Of a DNA stretch of 64,000 bases, positions 29,633 to 39,750 are shown in pieces (position 1 is the first letter of the stretch; each line of letters starts with the position of its first letter). Under the pieces are notes generated by a model, which was given only the letters and a program-made list of their open reading frames with translations, searched no databases and was not told where the DNA came from. This DNA is from Acidimicrobiia bacterium (lineage in GTDB: Bacteria; Actinomycetota; Acidimicrobiia; Spongiisociales; UBA5794), in contig JASJDZ010000003.1 of the NCBI GenBank assembly GCA_030065575.1, forward strand, positions 1 through 64,000, in the 5' to 3' direction. The position numbers and the translations under genes are program-made.

Positions 29633-30292
29633 GTGACCGTTAGTAGCTCGCCCCAGGAATCCAATCCCAACCGATCGAAGCTCATCGCCGCGGCGGCCTT
29701 TGCAGTTGTAGCCATCGCCCTCGTACTGGCCGTAGTGCTCTCCGGGTCTGGCGACGATGAGACCGCAGCCGTAGCCGAGGTCGGCACTCCGACGGTGACG
29801 GGGAACCCGCTTCCCGAGGTGCCGAACAGCAATGTCGGTGACGCTGCGTCCGATCCTGCCTACGGCCTACCGATCCCGGAGGTGCGTGGCCAGGATTTCG
29901 CCGGCGAACCGGTCGACATCTTGCGCAATGGGAACGCAAAGGCACTGCTCTTTGTCTCCCACGGGTGCCCCCACTGCCAGGACGAGCTACCGGAAGTGCA
30001 GTCCTGGCTCAACGAAACCGGAGGCGTTGCCGGCGTCGAAATCATCGCCGTTTCGACCTCGGCCCGTCAGGTCTCGGGCAACTGGCCCCCTTCTGAATGG
30101 TTCGCTCGAGAGAACTGGACAAGCCCGGTGATCGCCGACGACGAGGAGCTGTCCGTGTTCTTCGGATACGGAGGGACGGTCATCCCCTACTGGGTCTTCG
30201 TGGATGCCGACGGCAATGTAACCCGTCGGATTTCCGGCCGCCTCGACGTTTCGCTGCTGGAGCTGGCCATGCTCGAGGCCCTGACCTCCTGA
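29633..30292 (+). CDS. Membrane-anchored thioredoxin-fold protein, CPHC active site
   Basis: N-terminal TM; LLFVSHGCPHCQDELPEVQ; GGTVIPYWVFVD. GTG start. Confidence 0.87.
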   Translation: MTVSSSPQESNPNRSKLIAAAAFAVVAIALVLAVVLSGSGDDETAAVAEVGTPTVTGNPLPEVPNSNVGDAASDPAYGLPIPEVRGQDFAGEPVDILRNGNAKALLFVSHGCPHCQDELPEVQSWLNETGGVAGVEIIAVSTSARQVSGNWPPSEWFARENWTSPVIADDEELSVFFGYGGTVIPYWVFVDADGNVTRRISGRLDVSLLELAMLEALTS

Positions 30293-30376
30293 GCCCAGTT
30301 TTTGGCAGAACGTCGAAGTAGCCGGCGGGACGCGCCATCATATGGCCCCGGAAACAAAGGAAAGGGTCTCGAGTAG

Positions 30377-31051
30377 ATGACGACCAAGACGAAGGGCGCC
30401 CGCAAGAGCGCCGCAGCGAAGGCACCGGCCCCGAGCCGCAGGACCCCAGTCCTGCTGATTGCATTTGGCGCGGTTGCAGCTCTTCTCATCGTTGCCATTC
30501 TCGCCAGCGGCGACGAGCCCATCGGCAGTGGCGGCCAGTACGGCGATCCGGTCATCTCCGGAGAGGCTCTCCCGACCATGCCGTCGAACACCTCTGTCGT
30601 CCAAAACGATCCCGCCAACGGGATGATTGCTCCCGAGATCACGGGGCAAGACTTTGATGACAGCACCGTATCGATCACCCACGACGGTACGCCCAAAGCC
30701 ATCGTGTTCCTGGCGCACTGGTGCTCACACTGCCAGGTGGAAATGCCACGGGTGCAGCAGTGGCTCGACTCCGGCGGCGGGGTCGAAGGCGTCGAGATCA
30801 TCTCGGTTACCTCGGCCGCCAGCTCCGGTCAGGTCAACTGGCCTCCGTCTGAGTGGTTGGATCGAGAGGGATGGACCCAACCGAACATCCGTGACGACCA
30901 GGACTCGAGTGCTTTCCGAGCGTACGGGGGAAGCCCATTCCCCTACTGGGTGTTTCTCAATGGCGATGGGACGGTAGCCCTCCGCATTGCCGGGCAGACC
31001 AGCATCGAAACGCTTGAACTGGCAATGGAGTCGTTGCAGCCCGCCGGCTGA
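30377..31051 (+). CDS. Membrane-anchored thioredoxin-fold protein, CSHC active site (tandem paralogue)
   Basis: N-terminal TM; VFLAHWCSHCQVEMPRVQQWL; NWPPSEWLDREGW shared with the preceding gene. Confidence 0.87.
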   Translation: MTTKTKGARKSAAAKAPAPSRRTPVLLIAFGAVAALLIVAILASGDEPIGSGGQYGDPVISGEALPTMPSNTSVVQNDPANGMIAPEITGQDFDDSTVSITHDGTPKAIVFLAHWCSHCQVEMPRVQQWLDSGGGVEGVEIISVTSAASSGQVNWPPSEWLDREGWTQPNIRDDQDSSAFRAYGGSPFPYWVFLNGDGTVALRIAGQTSIETLELAMESLQPAG

Positions 31052-31088
31052 TCGTGCGCTAGCCTCGGCGCAAAACTGGAAGGGTAAC

Positions 31089-31697
31089 GTGCCGTCGAAC
31101 TGGCATTTCGAGAATGATCGGGTGCGCATCCGCAAGGCGGAAGTAGGCGACTTCGGAAACAACACCTACACGGTGGCTTGCCGTGCCACCAACACCTCGA
31201 TCATCGTTGACGCGGCAGCCGATCCGAACCTAGTGATCGCAAATGCTGCGGGCACGAGCCCCATCGCCATCGTCACCACTCACGGGCACGCCGACCACGT
31301 CGGTGCTGCCGAGGAGGTTTCGGACGAGTTGGGTATCCCGGTATTGCTTCACGCAGCCGACCGCGAGATATCCCCTATCGAACCGGATGGTGACCTCAAT
31401 CCCGGCCCATTTCCTATCGGAGATACCGTGGTTGAGTTGGTACACACCCCGGGGCATACCCCGGGATCGGTGGGCATGGTTACCCCCGGCGCAGCCATCA
31501 CGGGAGACACCCTGTTTCCCGGCGGACCGGGCGCAACACGATTCCCCTACTCGGACTTCGACCAGATCATGGAGAGCTTGGAACGTGAGTACTTCTCGCT
31601 CGGCGACGAGACGATCGTCATGCCGGGCCACGGTGCTGACACAACTATTGGAAACGAACGACCGTCGCTTCCCGAGTGGCGGCGACGGCGCTGGTAG
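31089..31697 (+). CDS. MBL-fold metallo-hydrolase
   Basis: THGHADHVG, HTPGHTPGSVG, TGDTLFPGGPG. GTG start inside the longer ORF. Confidence 0.9.
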   Translation: MPSNWHFENDRVRIRKAEVGDFGNNTYTVACRATNTSIIVDAAADPNLVIANAAGTSPIAIVTTHGHADHVGAAEEVSDELGIPVLLHAADREISPIEPDGDLNPGPFPIGDTVVELVHTPGHTPGSVGMVTPGAAITGDTLFPGGPGATRFPYSDFDQIMESLEREYFSLGDETIVMPGHGADTTIGNERPSLPEWRRRRW

Positions 31698-31712
31698 CGC
31701 GAGGAGGCGACG

Positions 31713-32648
31713 ATGGAATTCGGTTTGATGGTTGAACCACAGATGGGCGGTACATACGCCGAGCTGCTCAACCTGGCTCGTGCCGCCGAAAATGCCGGAT
31801 ACACCGCGTTTGCCCGCTCCGACCACTACCTGGCCGGTGAGAACAGTGTCGCCGCAACCGACGCCTTGACCACGATTGCCGGCCTGGCAAGGGAGACGGA
31901 CACGATCAAGCTGACGGTTCTGGTGACCCCGTTGACTTTCCGTCACCCCGGCGTGATTGCCAAGACCGCGACAACCCTGGATGAGATGTCGGGCGGCCGA
32001 TTTGAGCTGGGTGTCGGCACCGGTTGGATGGAGAGCGAGCATCGCGCCTTTGGGATCGCATTGCCTGAGATGCGAGCTCGGTTCAGCCTCCTGTTCGAGA
32101 CCCTCGCCTACATACACGCGGCGACAGGGCGCAGCAGCGGTGGTTTTGTCGGCCGCCACTTCCGGCTGGAGGACATCGAGGTTCTGCCCCAGCCGGCAAC
32201 GCGCCTGCCCATCATCATTGGCGGCATGGGCAAGCAACGTACCCCGTCGATTGCCGGGCGTTTCGCCGACGAGTACAACATGTTTGCCTCCAACGCCGAG
32301 GAGCTGAGCGCCCGGCTGGACGTCATGGTGTCGAGCGCAACAGAGATGGATCGGGACCCGGGCGAAGTCAAGGTCTCGATCATGTCGTCAGCGATCATCG
32401 GGGAGGATGAGGCCGAGTACCGGGAGGCGCTCGCCGCAGCAGCATCGGAGCGGGACAAAGAACCGGACGAGCTCGAAGCCATCCTCGCCGAGCGCCGCAT
32501 GCTCCACGGGACCTACGAGCAGGCCGCGGCGATCATCGACGATTACCGCCGGCAAGGGGTAGGTCGGATCTACATCCAACACTTTGCGCCACTGGGCGAG
32601 ATCGACCCCGAAGAGGTGACCCGCCACTTCCGAGGACTCAGCGGATAA
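31713..32648 (+). CDS. LLM-class (F420-dependent type) oxidoreductase
   Basis: RSDHYLAGENSVAATDALTTIAGLARET, SGGRFELGVGTGWMESEHRAFGI. Confidence 0.9.
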   Translation: MEFGLMVEPQMGGTYAELLNLARAAENAGYTAFARSDHYLAGENSVAATDALTTIAGLARETDTIKLTVLVTPLTFRHPGVIAKTATTLDEMSGGRFELGVGTGWMESEHRAFGIALPEMRARFSLLFETLAYIHAATGRSSGGFVGRHFRLEDIEVLPQPATRLPIIIGGMGKQRTPSIAGRFADEYNMFASNAEELSARLDVMVSSATEMDRDPGEVKVSIMSSAIIGEDEAEYREALAAAASERDKEPDELEAILAERRMLHGTYEQAAAIIDDYRRQGVGRIYIQHFAPLGEIDPEEVTRHFRGLSG

Positions 32649-32700
32649 CCACTAGCTGCGTAGTACTTAGAGCTTGCGGCGGGAAGCTATCCTGCGCCCT

Positions 32701-33453
32701 ATGACTGCACCTTTACTAGTAATCAACGACCTCCACGCTTCGGCCGGCGACACGGAAATCATCAAGGGGATGAACCTCACCATCGAACGAGGGGAAATCC
32801 ACGCGCTGATGGGCCCAAACGGGTCCGGGAAGTCGACTCTCTCCTATGTGCTCATGGGTCACCCCGGATACGAGGTGACCGGCGGGCAGATTCTCTACAA
32901 GGGCGAGGACATCACCGAGACCGACCCGGATGAGCGCGGGCGCTCCGGCATATTCCTCGGATTCCAATACCCCGAGGAGATCCCCGGCGTGTCCGTACTC
33001 AACTTCTTGCGCACGGCGCTCTCCAATCGAACCGGCACCGACTACACAGTGCTCGAGTTGCGACTCAAGGTCGCTGAGGCCATGACTCAGCTGGGGATGG
33101 ATCAGTCCTTCGCAGACCGCTACCTCAATGAGGGGTTCTCCGGCGGGGAGCGCAAGCGCAGCGAGGTACTGCAAATGACGATCCTCGATCCCGAGCTCGC
33201 AGTTCTCGACGAAACAGACTCGGGCCTCGATATCGATGCGTTGCGTACCGTCGCCGAAGGGGTGCAACGCCTTCACGATGACGATCGTGGCTTCCTGATC
33301 ATCACGCACTATCAGCGGATGCTCGACTACATCACGCCCGATGTCGTTCACGTCTTCGTCGACGGCAGGGTGGTGGAAACCGGCGGACCGGATCTGGCCA
33401 AGGAAATCGAGGAATCGGGTTACGACAACTACCGGGTAGGGACCGCCGGATGA
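32701..33453 (+). CDS. sufC: SUF Fe-S assembly ATPase SufC, copy 1
   Basis: ALMGPNGSGKSTLSYVLMGHPGYEVTGG, FSGGERKRSEVLQM, LDETDSGLDIDALRTVAEGV. Start at MTAPLL. Confidence 0.95.
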   Translation: MTAPLLVINDLHASAGDTEIIKGMNLTIERGEIHALMGPNGSGKSTLSYVLMGHPGYEVTGGQILYKGEDITETDPDERGRSGIFLGFQYPEEIPGVSVLNFLRTALSNRTGTDYTVLELRLKVAEAMTQLGMDQSFADRYLNEGFSGGERKRSEVLQMTILDPELAVLDETDSGLDIDALRTVAEGVQRLHDDDRGFLIITHYQRMLDYITPDVVHVFVDGRVVETGGPDLAKEIEESGYDNYRVGTAG

Positions 33454-34673
33454 TGCAACAGGTTCGAGCCGACTTCCCCATCCTCGATCGGTTGGTCAAC
33501 GGAAAGCGGCTCGCCTATCTCGACTCCTCGGCAACCACACAGAAGCCGAGCCAGGTGATCGATGCCATTTCGGACTATTACAGGGTCTACAACTCGAATG
33601 TCCACCGCGGCGCCCACACTCTCGCCGCGGAAGCGACGATCGCCTACGAGGATGCTCGCACCAAGATCGCACAATTCATCGGTGCCGGATCATCAAACGA
33701 GGTCGTGTTCACGAAGGGCACGACGAACGGCATGAATCTGATCTCCTACGGCTGGGGCCTGAACCGGCTCCGTGAGGGCGATCGCATCCTGCTCACCGTG
33801 ATGGAGCATCACGCCAACGTCGTTCCCTGGCAGATCATCGCAAAGCACACCGGGGCTGAGCTCGTCTATCTCGAGCTCGACGAGGACTATCGGGTCGACC
33901 TCTCGAATCTGGACAGGTTCGTCGACGACCGGCTGAAGATCATCAGCGTCTCGGGTATGTCCAATGTCACCGGCACAATCGGCCCGGTGCCGCAGCTGGT
34001 GGAAGCAGCCCGGAGCGTGGGCGCGCTGATGATCGTCGATGCGGCCCAATCGGTCCCCCACCTGCCGACGAACGTTGCTGAGATCGGCGCCGATCTGCTC
34101 GTCTTCAGTGCGCACAAGATGCTTGGTCCCACCGGGATTGGCGCAATGTGGGGTCGTCCCGAGATCCTCGAGGAAATGGACCCGGCCGAGGGCGGCGGCG
34201 AGATGATCACCGACGTCCGGCTGTACGAATCGCGCTGGGCGCCGGTTCCCCACAAGTTCGAGGCGGGCACTCCCCCGATCGCCCAGGCGGTTGGATTTGG
34301 CGCCGCCATCGACTACCTGGACAAGCTCGGAATGGAGGCAGTGCGCCGCCACGAGGTCGCGATAACCCGATACGCGCTCGATCGGCTATCGGAGGTCCCC
34401 GACCTGCGGGTCGTCGGGCCCACCGATCTTTCTGCGCGAGGAGGCACCATCAGTTTCGAGTTGGGGGATATCCACCCCCATGACGTCGCCACGATCCTCG
34501 ATCAGGAGGGTGTGGCAGTGAGAGCCGGCCACCACTGCGCCAAACCCCTGATGCGCTATCTCGAGGTGCCGGCAACCGCGCGAGCGTCGTTCTACGTGTA
34601 CACAACCGAAGAGGACATCGATCAGCTGGTCACGGGCCTGTATCGCGCCCGGGATCTCTTCGGTCTCGCCTAG
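33450..34673 (+). CDS. sufS: Cysteine desulfurase SufS
   Basis: YLDSSATTQKPSQVIDAI, NVHRGAHTLA, SAHKMLGPTGIG, RAGHHCAKPLM. Confidence 0.96.
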   Translation: MMQQVRADFPILDRLVNGKRLAYLDSSATTQKPSQVIDAISDYYRVYNSNVHRGAHTLAAEATIAYEDARTKIAQFIGAGSSNEVVFTKGTTNGMNLISYGWGLNRLREGDRILLTVMEHHANVVPWQIIAKHTGAELVYLELDEDYRVDLSNLDRFVDDRLKIISVSGMSNVTGTIGPVPQLVEAARSVGALMIVDAAQSVPHLPTNVAEIGADLLVFSAHKMLGPTGIGAMWGRPEILEEMDPAEGGGEMITDVRLYESRWAPVPHKFEAGTPPIAQAVGFGAAIDYLDKLGMEAVRRHEVAITRYALDRLSEVPDLRVVGPTDLSARGGTISFELGDIHPHDVATILDQEGVAVRAGHHCAKPLMRYLEVPATARASFYVYTTEEDIDQLVTGLYRARDLFGLA

Positions 34674-34739
34674 GGCCCGAGCGATTCGCTGTCCTTGGTG
34701 GCGGCGTTATGGTTGTGACCTCATCAACCAACAGAGACG

Positions 34740-35189
34740 ATGGCACTCGAAGAGCTCTACAGAGAAGTGATCCTCGATCACTATCGACATCCCCGACACA
34801 AGGGGACTCTGAGCAATGCCGACGTGCATGCCGAGGGCTTGAATCCCTCGTGCGGAGATGAGTTCTCCCTCGACCTTGCCATTGCCGACGGTGTGATCAC
34901 CGATGTAGCGACACAGGGACAGGGGTGTTCGATCTCGCAGGCATCAGGGTCGATGATGGCCGACGCCATCAAGGGAAAGACCCTCGAGGAGGTGGGCGAG
35001 CTTGCCCACAAGTTCCGCGTGATGATGTCGATCGATGAAGGCGAGAACCCCGTCGATCCCGCTCGCCCCGGGGCCGTCCTCGGGGACCTCGAGGCGCTCC
35101 AGGGCGTGCGCAAGTTCCCCGTCCGCATCAAATGCGCCGACCTGCCCTGGACGACACTGGCGGACGCGCTCAGTCAGGCTGAGTCTTAG
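34740..35189 (+). CDS. sufU: Fe-S assembly scaffold/sulfurtransferase SufU
   Basis: LYREVILDHYRHPRHKG, NPSCGDEFSLDL, GQGCSISQASGSMM, RIKCADLPW. Confidence 0.95.
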   Translation: MALEELYREVILDHYRHPRHKGTLSNADVHAEGLNPSCGDEFSLDLAIADGVITDVATQGQGCSISQASGSMMADAIKGKTLEEVGELAHKFRVMMSIDEGENPVDPARPGAVLGDLEALQGVRKFPVRIKCADLPWTTLADALSQAES

Positions 35190-35240
35190 CGTTCTTGCGT
35201 AGATTCGTCGGCCATATTGCTACGGAACTACGCAGGAACG
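35190..35240. terminator. Inverted repeat between convergent sufU and pncB (candidate bidirectional terminator)
   Basis: CGTTCTTGCGTAG (35190-35202) pairs with CTACGCAGGAACG (35228-35240), one mismatch. Confidence 0.5.
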
Positions 35241-35272
35241 AGGAGTAGCTCCCGCGAAACCCAGTGATTGTG

Positions 35273-36817
35273 CTACTCGCCCCTGGCCTCGTCGATCAGC
35301 TCGAGCTGCAGCGACTTGATGCGCTCGGTCAGCGACACGTGGTAGATGTGCGGGTTCACCAAGCGACGGACACCAACGTCGAGACGATCGAGGTCTGCGA
35401 TGCGCCGTGACCTCATCTCCTCGAGATCTGGGGACGGAGTGCTCCGCTTCCCTCCGGCGAACACCTCGACGAGGAGATCCTCGACCTCTGTGATCTCGTC
35501 ACGAGGGATGACACGGCTTATCCCCATGCGGTGCGGGTGATGAAGAAGAATGTCGCCTTTGGTCAGCTCTTCGTCCGCCATCGCAATGAGATCTGCGGTT
35601 GCCCTCCCCCGGGCGTCGTAGAGCCGCCAGATCTTCTTGTCGCCCGGGATCGGCACCTTCTCGGGGGTATCCGATACCTTGATGGCCGGTGTCCAATCTC
35701 CATCCTTCTCGATAGCCACCAGCTTGAACACGCCGTCGAGCGCCTCGTGCCCCTGCGATGTGATCAGCCGGGTTCCCACCCCGTAGACCAGACGCTCCAT
35801 CAGACGCGACGGATCTCTCCCGGCGCGGGCGAACTCGTCGAGAATCTGCGCTCGGATCTGCCAGATCTCCAGCTCATCGAGGTTGCCGGACAGGACTATC
35901 TGCACGTCCTCGAAGCCGGCAGCATCAAGCATCTCAGCAGCCTCGATACTCAGATACGCAAGGTCTCCCGAGTCGAGTCTGATCCCGACCGGCTCATGCC
36001 CGGCGGCTCGCAACTCGGCAAAGACCTTGATTGCGTTGGGGATGCCGGACTCGAGAGTGTCGATCGTGTCAACCAGCAGGATGCAATCGTCTGGATACAC
36101 CTCGGCGTAGGCACGGAAGGCTTCGAGCTCACCCTGGCCGAGCGCCATAAATACCTGCACCATCGAGTGGGCGTGTGTTCCCTTTGGGTCAAGCCCCATC
36201 TCGTGGGATATCCCGACGTTCGAAGTGAAATCAGCACCGCCGATGAGCGCCGCCCGTCCGCCCGGGTTCGCACCCGAGGCCGGACCGCGTCGCATCCCAA
36301 ACTCGAGGGCCGGGCTACCTCCGGCTGATTCGTGGATACGCGAGGCCTTGGTGGCAATCAGCGTCGGGTAGTTGAGGTGGTTGAGCAAAGAGGTCTCGAG
36401 GATCTGGACGATGGCCAACGGGCCCTGCACGACGGCGATGGGAGCGTTGGCATGCACCACACGACCCTCAGGAACAGCCCTAATGACGACCCGATCGAAA
36501 GCTCCGGATTCGCGGAGCCAGTTGAGGAACTCATCACCAAATCGCTTCTGACCGGCCTCGTTGGTTTGGCTACTCAGCAACTCGAGATCGGCGTCGGTGA
36601 ATCGGACATCCTCCATCCACTCCAGCAGCGGGTCCAATCCGGCAAAGACGGCGTAACCCGCTTGGTGGCGACCGTAGTTGGGGTAGCGCCTGAAGAAGAA
36701 GTCAAACTGCGCCTGTCTCTCGTGCAAGCCGCGCTCGTAGTAGAGCTGCGCCATTGTGAGTTGGTACTGATCGGTGAACAGCACCCCATCACGAGCTCGC
36801 CCGGTTTGTTCTGCCAT
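35273..36817 (-). CDS. pncB: Nicotinate phosphoribosyltransferase
   Basis: [45 protein letters not shown]. Confidence 0.94.
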   Translation of the reverse strand: MAEQTGRARDGVLFTDQYQLTMAQLYYERGLHERQAQFDFFFRRYPNYGRHQAGYAVFAGLDPLLEWMEDVRFTDADLELLSSQTNEAGQKRFGDEFLNWLRESGAFDRVVIRAVPEGRVVHANAPIAVVQGPLAIVQILETSLLNHLNYPTLIATKASRIHESAGGSPALEFGMRRGPASGANPGGRAALIGGADFTSNVGISHEMGLDPKGTHAHSMVQVFMALGQGELEAFRAYAEVYPDDCILLVDTIDTLESGIPNAIKVFAELRAAGHEPVGIRLDSGDLAYLSIEAAEMLDAAGFEDVQIVLSGNLDELEIWQIRAQILDEFARAGRDPSRLMERLVYGVGTRLITSQGHEALDGVFKLVAIEKDGDWTPAIKVSDTPEKVPIPGDKKIWRLYDARGRATADLIAMADEELTKGDILLHHPHRMGISRVIPRDEITEVEDLLVEVFAGGKRSTPSPDLEEMRSRRIADLDRLDVGVRRLVNPHIYHVSLTERIKSLQLELIDEARGE

Positions 36818-36829
36818 GCTTCGCTTTCC

Positions 36830-38020
36830 TTAGTTCTCCGCTGAGTCTGGCACGGATCGGCTCTCGATGGCGTTCGCAGGAACGCCACCCCAGGCGAAAA
36901 CGGCGACTGCCATGAGGTTCAACGCCGCGGCGACCAGCGCAGCGAACGCGATGCCCGACCCGAGGTAGACCCGGGGCCCGACTGCCGAGCCGAGGGTGCG
37001 CCCGATCGCCCAGCCGACAACCATCCAGGAGAGGAATCGAGCTCTGGCATGCGGGTGGATCTCGGTTGCGTACGGCACACCCGAGACGATGGCGAACTCG
37101 AATCCGAAGTAGGCGATCATCACCGCGGCAACCCCACCGACCAGCGATCCATTGGTAACGGCGAACAGTGCGAATCCGGCTGCTGCGATGGTGATACCGG
37201 CGAAGACAGCGCGACGCTTTCCGATGCGGTCGGCGAACCCTGCCGTTGCTCCCTCGCCTGCGAGCTCCGCCAGGCCAATCAGGACTGCAATGCCACCGGC
37301 TTCAACCAAGGACAGCCCGAACGAGTCCTCCAGCCATGCTCCGAGCACGACAAACATGAGCTGGGCTGCCATCGCATACAGCCCGGCCGTGACCAGAAAG
37401 GCACCAGACGGACGATCCAACCGCAATCGCCCAACATCACCGTGGACATCGCCGGTGTCACGGTCCAGCAGCCGGCTGATCAACAGCGCGCCGGCGCCGA
37501 CCACGCCGCCAAGCACCCAGAAAGGTGACTGCCAACCGCTGGTGCGAATCATCCAGCCGGCAAGCGGGGCGCCGATCAGCAAGCCGCCTGCCCAGGTCAA
37601 CTCGAAGATGCCAATGACTCGGCCCCGATTCTCGTAAGGCACCCGGTCGGCGAGGTACGCCTGCGCCGACACATCGAACAGAGGCTTCGCCGCCCCCATC
37701 ATGATGAAGCCGACGACGGCACCAACGAAAACCGATGTCGCAGCCGTGGTCAGAGCACCCACCGCAAACAGGCCCATGCCGAAACCGATCAGATTCCGGC
37801 GCGGTCGTCCCCGGCTCAATGCGGTCATCGCCAACGGAGTGGGCAAGCCGGCCGCCCATCGAATCGAAATCAGGTCGCCCGCCCGCTCCAACGGCACATT
37901 GAGCCCTCGAGCAATTGCCGGAAGGAAGAACTCAACAAACCGGGCGGCGATATTGATCAGAAGTCGCATCCCGGTCAGGTATGCGAGACCGAGACGAAAC
38001 CTTCGGGTGCGATGCGGCAT
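36830..38020 (-). CDS. Major facilitator superfamily transporter
   Basis: About 12 TM segments; RVPYENRGRVIGIFELTWAGGLLIGAPLAG. Confidence 0.88.
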   Translation of the reverse strand: MPHRTRRFRLGLAYLTGMRLLINIAARFVEFFLPAIARGLNVPLERAGDLISIRWAAGLPTPLAMTALSRGRPRRNLIGFGMGLFAVGALTTAATSVFVGAVVGFIMMGAAKPLFDVSAQAYLADRVPYENRGRVIGIFELTWAGGLLIGAPLAGWMIRTSGWQSPFWVLGGVVGAGALLISRLLDRDTGDVHGDVGRLRLDRPSGAFLVTAGLYAMAAQLMFVVLGAWLEDSFGLSLVEAGGIAVLIGLAELAGEGATAGFADRIGKRRAVFAGITIAAAGFALFAVTNGSLVGGVAAVMIAYFGFEFAIVSGVPYATEIHPHARARFLSWMVVGWAIGRTLGSAVGPRVYLGSGIAFAALVAAALNLMAVAVFAWGGVPANAIESRSVPDSAEN

Positions 38021-38055
38021 GGCGGCGACGATAGCGGGAAGCCCACTGCCGTCGT

Positions 38056-38817
38056 CTATGCAGCTAGCGCCCTCTCGATGGCGCCCGGGACGATCGCACC
38101 GACGTCACCGTCGATCCGCAGTGTGACGGTGCGCAGCCGGTCGTGAGCCGTCTCCCCCCGGTTGACAATCACGTAGGGCGTACCCCGCTCGGTCGCATAG
38201 AGAGGAACCGACGCGGCCGGGTTGACGGTCAGCGTTGATCCGAGTGCCATTGCCAGGTCACACCTGTCGGCGGCGTCGAAGGCTCTGGCCATCTCATCGG
38301 CGCGAAGGTTCTGGCCGAAGCTGATCGTTGCCGGCTTCAGGTACCCGCCGCAATGGCAGAGCGGCGGATCCCCCGTTTCACGGAAGGTGGCGAAGTGGGG
38401 CTCGGGTGCAGACCTCTCGCGGCAGGTCTGACACTCGATCTCACGGTTCGTTCCGTGGATCTCGACCAGCTTCTCCCGGCTGGTTCCGGCGGCGGCGTGC
38501 AATCCGTCGACGTTCTGGGTCACAACCATCTCGATCTTGTCGACCCTCTCGAGACGTACCAGGGCCCGATGCACCTCATTCGGCTCGGCTGCACCCCACT
38601 CTTCCGCGTCCTCCATCTTCTGCTGCCAGTAGTCCCGACGCCGATCGACAGAGGTCATGAACTCGTCGTAGAAGACAGGCGTGCGTGTTTTCCACACTCC
38701 TTGCGGTCCCCGGTAATCGGGGATCCCGGATGCCGTTGAGATCCCGGCGCCGGTGAATACGAGAATCCGCTCGGCTGCAGTGATGAGGTCAACGAGCTTG
38801 TCGATCATTGTCTGCAA
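38056..38817 (-). CDS. NAD-dependent deacetylase, sirtuin family, copy 2
   Basis: VFTGAGISTASGIPDYRGPQGVW, TQNVDGLHAAAG, Zn motif CQTC...CHC. Confidence 0.94.
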   Translation of the reverse strand: MQTMIDKLVDLITAAERILVFTGAGISTASGIPDYRGPQGVWKTRTPVFYDEFMTSVDRRRDYWQQKMEDAEEWGAAEPNEVHRALVRLERVDKIEMVVTQNVDGLHAAAGTSREKLVEIHGTNREIECQTCRERSAPEPHFATFRETGDPPLCHCGGYLKPATISFGQNLRADEMARAFDAADRCDLAMALGSTLTVNPAASVPLYATERGTPYVIVNRGETAHDRLRTVTLRIDGDVGAIVPGAIERALAA

Positions 38818-38826
38818 GTTAGTGGC

Positions 38827-39750
38827 CTACCGCCCGACCGGCACTTCGGTGAGATCAAAGGCGAGCGATACCGGAACGGAAGTGACAACACCGACTGTGT
38901 ACTCGAGAGATACGGTCACCGCACCTTCCTGATCGATGGGAAAGGGCTCGCTCCAACTGAACTCGAGAGTCCCCTCCTCGCTCGGCTCGCGCACTTCGGG
39001 GAACCGCTCGTAGCTACCGACGATCCCACCCTCTGCGTCGAACAACCGGATCGTCATCTGCACCGTCGTCCCCAGATTCGCACCCACCGTCCGCCATTCG
39101 ACCGTGCCGAGGAAGCTGCCGAGGTCTAGCCGGGGGATGATGAGGGTCAACGATTGATCAACAGGAACCGAAAGTGGCTCATCGATGGAGAACGGCTCCT
39201 CGGTGAATGGAAGCTCAACCGATCCGGTGACGTGCTCGACATCCCACCGCTCAATCAGACGTGCCTGCACGTAGGTGGTGTCTTCGCCTTGCGGAGGGAA
39301 GTGCACCGAAAAGGCCGAAGCACTGAAGCGGCCATTGACGACGCGAGTTGACTCGATGGTGGTCCCCGCCGCTGATTCCAGCAGCCACTCCCCACCAATC
39401 GGCCAGGCAACTTCGACGGGATCGGTGCCCCGCTGCGCAGCAGTCGTGAACGCAACGATTGTCGACTCATCTGTGAGCACCACCTCAGTGCCGGCCGCTC
39501 CGAGATCGGGGGCAAGCTCGCCGTAGCCGGGTGGGAAGTCGGAGACAACAGCAGCGTCTGGCGGCCGGGACGTCGTCACCGCAGTGGTGGATGCCGGTTC
39601 CGCCCCGTCGCCACCACCGAGGGTCAGCAGCCAGCCGAGTAGCAGACCAACCGCAGCACCCGGAACGGCAACAGACCATGCAGTGTCGGGGGTCTGCTTC
39701 TCGTCATCAAGGGGGGACTTGATCAGCTCCTCGTAGTCGATCTCGCTCAA
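38827..39750 (-). CDS. Membrane-anchored beta-rich extracellular protein, unknown function (B)
   Basis: Single TM (VAVPGAAVGLLLGWLLTLGG), Thr-rich linker, beta-rich ectodomain; likely TTG start overlapping the upstream stop (TTGA). Confidence 0.65.
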   Translation of the reverse strand: MSEIDYEELIKSPLDDEKQTPDTAWSVAVPGAAVGLLLGWLLTLGGGDGAEPASTTAVTTSRPPDAAVVSDFPPGYGELAPDLGAAGTEVVLTDESTIVAFTTAAQRGTDPVEVAWPIGGEWLLESAAGTTIESTRVVNGRFSASAFSVHFPPQGEDTTYVQARLIERWDVEHVTGSVELPFTEEPFSIDEPLSVPVDQSLTLIIPRLDLGSFLGTVEWRTVGANLGTTVQMTIRLFDAEGGIVGSYERFPEVREPSEEGTLEFSWSEPFPIDQEGAVTVSLEYTVGVVTSVPVSLAFDLTEVPVGR

